Positions 58,497 through 64,000 of a stretch of 64,000 nucleotides of DNA are shown piece after piece. A program made the translations under genes and the position numbers. The DNA lies in the NCBI GenBank assembly GCA_032690845.1, contig CM064417.1:15840501-15904500 (forward strand). Direction: 5' to 3'. Under the pieces are notes generated by a model. The model made no database searches, was not told where the DNA came from, and saw nothing but the letters and a program-made list of their open reading frames with translations. Origin of the DNA: Eleusine coracana subsp. coracana (lineage: Eukaryota; Streptophyta; Magnoliopsida; Poales; Poaceae). How positions within the stretch are numbered: position 1 is the stretch's first letter; every line of letters begins with the position of its first letter.

Positions 58497-58794
58497 CTTT
58501 CGCAACGGCAGTTGCACAGGCCGAGAGCAACCTCTGGAGGAGCTCCTTCTTGCTCCCCGTAGCCGCGAGTCCCTGTGCCTTGGCTAATCCCTGCAGATGA
58601 CGGTACCCCATGCCACGTAACTTTGCTGCATCCAATGGCGCACCACCGCTGCCCGCGTCACCAGCCCCTTTCCTCTTCCTTTTGTCCGCGCCGTCCCCTT
58701 TGCTATCAAAGATAAAGTGACCACGGTCGCGGCCTGCTGCAGCCACCGCGTCCATTTGCTCCTTACGGATTGAAGCGTCATCAAGCCCCTGTAC
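58497..58794 (-). pseudogene. PARP2: PARP copy A exon 2, SAP domain
   Basis: Encodes VQGLDDASIRKEQMDA, a basic stretch DKRKRKGAG that could be a nuclear signal, and a SAP motif: KLRGMGYRHLQGLAKAQGLA, then KKELLQRLLSA. SAP motifs bind DNA. Only one SAP motif is seen; maize-type PARP2 has a second one N-terminal to this position. Exon 1 joins in phase 0. Confidence 0.85.
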
Positions 58795-58986
58795 CTGGTG
58801 AGGAAACGGCCTGCAGTTACGATCACAAAAACGAACTCGTATGCATAGAGAGGATTACGCAGAAGATTCGAGGGATTGCATGCGTAGCGAGTAGTAGCTA
58901 GGGCGAGTTGGATCATTTATTACCGGGAACCAAGTAAGTAATTAACAACTCTTCCGCACTGAGGATGCGGTGGCATTGGAACTCAC

Positions 58987-59094
58987 CGTGGATGAGCCTG
59001 AGAGAGGCAATGCACTGATGAGTCGGCGGCCGAAGGGCTGAGGGGCGGGCACTGCACGTCGCACCAAGCTCCGGAGAGACGCGGAGAGCAGCAT
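58987..59094 (-). pseudogene. PARP2: PARP copy A exon 1, transit-peptide-like N-terminus
   Basis: The ATG at 59094 opens 36 codons, MLLSASLRSLVRRAVPAPQP then FGRRLISALPLSGSST, before a CACG/GTGAGT donor. The segment is rich in L, R, S and A, has no acidic residue, and could form an amphipathic helix, as in mitochondrial or plastid presequences. The usual first SAP motif is absent. The phase joins exon 2 without a stop. Whether this is the true first exon or a chance ORF in the 5' region is open. No TATA box was identified. Confidence 0.6.
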
Positions 59095-60117
59095 CTGCAC
59101 GGCCGCGGTCGTCCTGCTCCGATCCTTGAATATGATATCAGGGCCGTGAGTATGAAGAAACGTCTCTTGCTTCGATCGTTCTCGAGCAGGGAACGTTCAG
59201 GAAAACAATATATGATGGGTAATAGTAGAATGAAGCGATCTAGCATGGGAAAACATAGTCATTTGCATTCACGAGAAAGGAATTATCCAAATACTGTCGT
59301 AAAGAAGAGACCCACTCGATTAGTGAAGGGTCCCCAGAAGGAAAGAAAGGAGGCGTAAGAATAAAGGATTTCAATTTGGACTCCTGAATCAAATCCAAGT
59401 GGCTTTTATATGATTTTTTGTTCCCTTGCTAATTTGACGATACTCCTGCAGCTCCAGTAACTTTGGCCAGGTTGTTGTATATGCTTATATTATAATACTG
59501 GGAAAAATATTCTCAATTTCATCAATGCGATGTTGATCATCAACTCATAGAGAAGCTACGGGACTGGTGGAGAGAACGTCAGGGCATGGCGAGCTTTTCC
59601 CCTCTCCTGACTCTTGGCACATCAGATAGCATCAGTATCCTACTCTAGCAGCAGCAACTGTAATCGTAGATACATCCTGTCCACACCAAAATTGAGACGT
59701 GGGCAAGAGCGAAGAGACATCCCTTCATACATCATGTGTCACAAAGAAACGGCCCAACAAGGCAACAGACTCCTCGTACCTGTAGTGTGAGCTCGTCCGC
59801 TTGCCATGCATACAACGAAAACAATATAATAATAATACAGAACAGAGAGCTACAACCCTGGAGTATAAACTCAGCAGCCGATCGCATAGATTACATGAAG
59901 AGAAAGGTTAGATATAACCGCATCGACATAGATGGATTGTGTCGGTTCATATCTACATCCCGCGTAGCCATCAAAAGACTGGAAGCTTGAAGCCACACCA
60001 AAATGCAAGGCTCACAAATCAGCAGTCAAGAGGATCTGTATAGAGAATCGCTGGTGCTAATGTGACGATGCGCTAAGGATCATAGCCCTGCCTTTTGCTG
60101 GTCGCCGATCCCATCTA
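59095..60117. other. intergenic region between PARP copies
   Basis: It should hold the promoter of copy A and the 3' UTR of copy B. At 59146-59358 a K/R-rich plus-strand ORF of 70 codons has a composition unlike its surroundings (about 59155-59350); no domain is recognised and it may be foreign or organellar DNA. The remainder is AT-mixed with nothing recognised. Confidence 0.5.
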
Positions 60118-63100
60118 TCATCTCTTGAAGTTGAAGTTGACATGGAGAACATACCGCATCCTTATCTGATCAACATTGTACACTATGTACTCGTTGTAAA
60201 GCAAGCTACCCTGCAAACCCAGACGGCAATATTTTCACAGTTAAGCACTGTGCGCTTTAGTGCTCTGCATGGGATTTATGCAGTTCAAAAACAAAAAGAG
60301 TTGTGCAGATGAAGCAGGGAAATGTACATACCCTTTTGGAAGGTTCCTCTTTAGGTTTCCCATAGGGAACAACCACGCCATCTTCAGTGATTTTAGACTC
60401 CACTAAGTCAGGTGCCGTTTGACCAACACCTTTTGTACTGCACCAAGAGAGTTGCAACCATATGTTAGTGTCTCCGTAAATCATGCAGTTTGATTTCAGC
60501 TGACATTAAGGTCATGTACTTTTAAATCAAGTATCAAAATTCTTCCAACTTTGTGCCATGATATTTACATGTTAACATCCAGATTTAATCAAAACTAACA
60601 CATACAAACATTGATTTATGAAGAAGAATGTCATAATCAAAAGATATTGCACCAGTCATTGACCTTAGTTTTCCCTTGGGCAGATTATTAGCATTGTAAT
60701 CTGCATTTAGTAGCTCATTCATATCGCCCAATGCAACCTGGAAAATTGAATAAACAGGCATTATCTACAAGATTAGACTCAATGAATAACTACAACAACA
60801 AAAAATAGGCAGAACACAATGAAGTGATAATAATGTGTATATGATAAAGTGACCAGTGTAGCAAGCAAACAAATGGCACACTCAATCTGAGGTGAATAAC
60901 CAAATAAAGAGATGCATGGATATATGAACTTTGGCTCAGAGGTAAATATGAAAATAAACATACCTCGCATAGAAGCAGCACTCCAGATCTAGATGCGCCT
61001 GAAGCATAACAGTAGTTTGCACTCTTAGAAAACATATCAGCAAAGTAGACACCTTTGCCAAACATGTAACCAGTAACAGGTGCTTCAGGAGGAGCAATTC
61101 GCAAACCTGGGGAAGAGCAAATATTATCAGAAGTAGCATTCACTGATTGATCCAACATTTTACAAGTAAGTTAGCACAAGCTGAAGTTGGTTTTTTATGT
61201 GTTTTTTATCAGCTCAGCACCTCTCAAAAACATTTTCATATAAACATGGGTTACAAATGTGCATATAGCCCCAAATTAACCTCCATTGACATGAAATGGG
61301 TCATCGATTTGGTACTGATGAAAATAACATAGATACTTCCATGGATACAGTTAGAATAACCAAACGGTTAATTTTAAAAACTCAACAACACGCATAAATA
61401 GAAAGTTACCTTCTACAACTATAAGCCACAGTCTCCTAGTACATGTATAGGCAATAATAATTTTCAAAGGCACAAATTACCCTGAGAAAGGATTCCAGCC
61501 CAGTTGCTCAACCGAGAACCATGCCACAAAAGCATTCTATTTCCTGCATTAGCAAACTGCTTGAAAATTCTGAATCAGTCATTTAGAAATACTCTATACT
61601 CACCAGCATTTTTCTGGTTGCGTAAACATGAAACATTGGAAAGATCCTCTCACCTTCTGAAATCTCTCTGTTTCACCTTGTCTTGACACCTTAAATACTT
61701 GCACAATGTCCACAGCATAACCAGAGTGTGTTTTGCCATGGGTATTCATCAAATAGGTTTTTATCTAGACAAAAGTATTTAAAATTTGTTAACCCTTTCA
61801 GGTGAACATTTGCTAAAGCGAGCAAATACAAAAATAAAGTTCATCTATGCCAATTGGTTACTATTGAAAAACTGATGTATTAACTCGGGCACTTTGGCCA
61901 GGTTAAGAGGTCAGTTACCAAGTACCATCTTGAAACATCTAGCTAACAACATTGAATGTCCACACTTTTATGTAGATTACTGATCAAAACACTTACCATA
62001 GAATATTCTTCTGAATCAACTTCAAGGGGTACAAAGTTACATCGAAGTTGCTTGTATCGAGCATATAGCGGATCATCCTACATTTCAAAGCAGGATACAG
62101 TTATGGTTCAGCATGTGCGAGATATACAATTGTCAAGAATAATTTAGTTACTTTGAATGTCGCTTTTAAGGATAATGTTTTATACCATCCATAATCCATT
62201 ATAGCAGCAAGATGGAACTTCATGTTCAAAATTAGAACAAACCTTGGCAATGATATCAAAATACATATCACGAGATGGAAGGTGAAAAGGTGGAGTTTCA
62301 GTGCTAGATGTGGCAGAAGATGAATGGTGATGGATATTTTCAAGTGTTGATAAACTAAAAATCCCACTGGTTTCTGCACCAAAATAATGTAGAAAACAGC
62401 TAAATATGCAAAAAATAGTTCTTATAGATCCATTTATCCATTTAATGTATTAAACCTAATTCATATTAGGAGAAATAAAGGCACATTAGTTATCAGTATT
62501 CAGAAAAGCGGATACATTACACCGAAACCCTCAGATTCAGCTACATTTAACAGGGATCAATATCTGGAGGTTATCATTGACAACTGACAAGCTGAGAGCA
62601 TGTTACAGTGTCACATAAACCACATCTAAATTCCAATACAAACAAACCTTTTGCAACTGGAACTTATAAATCCATACTTCCTGATCTGTACACATATTAG
62701 CAAGAAGATATACCTGGTCACCTGAATCAACCTCAAGAAGCTTTGTTGCAATCTCTATCTCACCAAGGGCTTCAACCTTCAATGTGCAAGAGGTGAAATG
62801 TTAGCAGATTATAAGAGATATACAGTTGTGCAGTAAATATATATATAAAAGAGTCATTATGCAAATTTCCCTAAAAAACTATATGAATGGAAGAAAAGGA
62901 GACTATAACTCAATCATCCATGACAATTTTGTCATCACACTTCACACATATTATACAATAAAGTAGAAGATAAGGCTTAACTTAATATTAGAATTTCAAT
63001 ACTAAAATGGACCAAAGGAGCCTTAGATATGTTTAAATTATTGTTCATAAGAATTACAGTTAAAAACTTTTGAAAACAGTTAAAAAGCAAAATACAGTAG

Positions 63101-63773
63101 TTCAATTACCATTTCCAGCTTAGCTTTTAATTTCTGAGGAGTGTCAATAATAAATTCACCTGTCAGATGCCTTTTGTTAGTAGGTTACTCAATAGAATAT
63201 ATCACACTAAAGACCAGTAAGCAAGAAAGTTTGAAACTCACGCATCTTTCTGAAACCAAAGTCATGAGGAATCACAGTGTAGAATTCTCTGCAACCAGCA
63301 GCAACATAAGAAACCTCAGCAAATATAAAAATAATAGTGAGTTTCAATTCAAAAGACAGGTTCTGCGGTAATCCACTGGCCATGGATCAGGTCAGCCATA
63401 ACATAGCCATCATAAATTCTGGTAAACTAATGTTCATCTTGCCAAGAAGGCTGCTATTTTGTGTATGAAAAAATAACTAAAAGAATATTTTTACCTGCTT
63501 TTAAATAGTGCCCATGATGCCACAAGTTATTAAGTGAAAAGCACTCTACAACAATTGAATCACTAAATTTCAAGGACGTAATGAAAGAAAAAAAAATGCT
63601 ACAGAGATAATGGATAAATTTCAATACATTGTCAACCAGGCCCAGGTTTAGGTCATATTCCATATTTGCAGTCAAATAATAAGAACCTCACAGGCTTACC
63701 CTGTCAATTGCTCAAGTTGTCTCCTGTCTGCCCTTGAAATAACATTGGAGATCCTCTTCAAAACATCATAGCC
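60118..63773 (-). CDS. PARP2: PARP2-type poly(ADP-ribose) polymerase, copy B, 3' part, intact where visible
   Basis: Makes poly(ADP-ribose) from NAD+ on proteins at DNA breaks, in the nucleus for this family. Visible exons (minus strand): 63700-63773, 63242-63288, 63110-63159, 62714-62776, 61997-62077, 61654-61764, 61481-61556, 60964-61106, 60664-60737, 60332-60437, 60118-60210. All have AG-GT borders and sum to 918 bp, 305 codons plus TGA (60118-60120). They encode the regulatory helices from YDVLKRISNVISRADRR and the whole catalytic domain. Triad: His in LLWHGSRLSNWAGILSQG, Tyr in GYMFGKGVYFADMFSKSANY, Glu in SLLYNEYIVYNVDQIRMRY. No stop or indel is seen. The N-terminal half (SAP, WGR) lies beyond 64000. 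Exon lengths equal those of copy A where both exist. Confidence 0.93.
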
Positions 63774-64000
63774 CTGGGGAAAAGTATGAAATGTCATTAT
63801 TGAAACAGAGTGAAAAATAAGAAAGTGTAGATAAAGTTTTAATGCACAAAATGCTGACGTTTACATTTCACAGAACTTCGGCACGCACGTGCTAAATAAA
63901 ACTTGAAAACTGTTTTTTTACGTTACTACTATTAAGGTAACTCTGTTGACATTTACATTTCACAGAACTTTTGTAGTTTATGGTGTATTTCACTCTTAAA

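Larger units (their letters stand above)
40277..59094 (-). pseudogene. PARP2: PARP2-type poly(ADP-ribose) polymerase, copy A, decayed
   Basis: PARPs transfer ADP-ribose from NAD+ to proteins after DNA damage. Exons with GT-AG borders: 1 58987-59094; 2 58497-58794; 3 58244-58370; 4 51737-51818; 5 51207-51439; 6 51002-51128; 7 50502-50557; 8 50179-50252; 9 49130-49176; 10 48966-49015; 11 missing; 12 43307-43387; 13 42965-43077; 14 42788-42863; 15 42431 to 41342 with an insertion; 16 41063-41136; 17 40707-40812; 18 from 40597. Order: presequence, SAP, WGR, regulatory helices, catalytic. Lesions: 1-nt deletion in exon 3; exon 11 lost; 2 extra A in exon 13; TAG in exon 14; retroposon in exon 15; TAA in exon 17; stop codon lost in exon 18 (read-through to 40277). 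Exons 4-10 keep phase. Likely a pseudogene; short 5' products remain possible. Confidence 0.9.

Noticed and set aside
1..64000. A new multi-gene defence or metabolic system
   Set aside because: All coding signals resolve to transposable elements or the PARP pair; no operon-like or cluster-like set of non-transposon genes is visible.

Overview
The window looks like nuclear DNA of a grass, most likely a panicoid. It is dominated by nested plant transposable elements, with two head-to-tail copies of a plant PARP2-type poly(ADP-ribose) polymerase gene on the minus strand at the right. The organism call rests on the Sirevirus-like, Athila/Tat-like, CACTA, PIF/Harbinger and LINE content and on the close match of the PARP reading frames to the grass PARP2 family. 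No search was run.

Left part (1-27227). A minus-strand, non-autonomous Sirevirus-like element (1-7374) lies against a Ty1/copia pol fragment (reverse transcriptase 7375-8720, RNase H 16842-17207). That pol fragment is split by a complete but pol-less Athila-type Gypsy element (8721-16836). Next comes a minus-strand Athila/Tat-type element (17208-23669) with two gag-like domains in tandem and a truncated 5' LTR. After it lie a 5'-truncated LINE with a perfect 17-bp target-site duplication (24460-25561), a Tourist-type MITE (25716-26066) and a decayed PIF/Harbinger transposase gene (26114 onward).

Middle (27228-37186). A complete Sirevirus-like element, the plus-strand sister of the first one, is inserted in the GC-rich 5' part of the Harbinger gene. 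Both sisters carry gag plus a second unrelated ORF and no pol. From 37187 to about 40276 I recognise no gene.

Right part (40277-64000). PARP copy A (40277-59094, minus) keeps 17 recognisable exons of an 18-exon layout. It has a 1-nt deletion, a 2-nt insertion, two in-frame stops, a lost exon beside a truncated copia element, a retroposed sequence with a perfect 17-bp TSD inside a catalytic exon, and a lost stop codon, so I call it a pseudogene. Its intron 3 holds a LINE fragment that was itself split by a CACTA transposon (3-bp TSD CGA). PARP copy B (60118 to beyond 64000, minus) is intact wherever visible: 11 exons, 305 codons plus stop, with the H-Y-E catalytic triad. The two copies are about 1 kb apart, which indicates a tandem duplication with one copy kept and one decaying.

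I see no CRISPR, prokaryotic operon, rRNA or tRNA gene. The most interesting points are the PARP pair (one intact copy, one copy with a transit-peptide-like first exon), the tandem-gag element, and the two-gene non-autonomous Sirevirus-like family.
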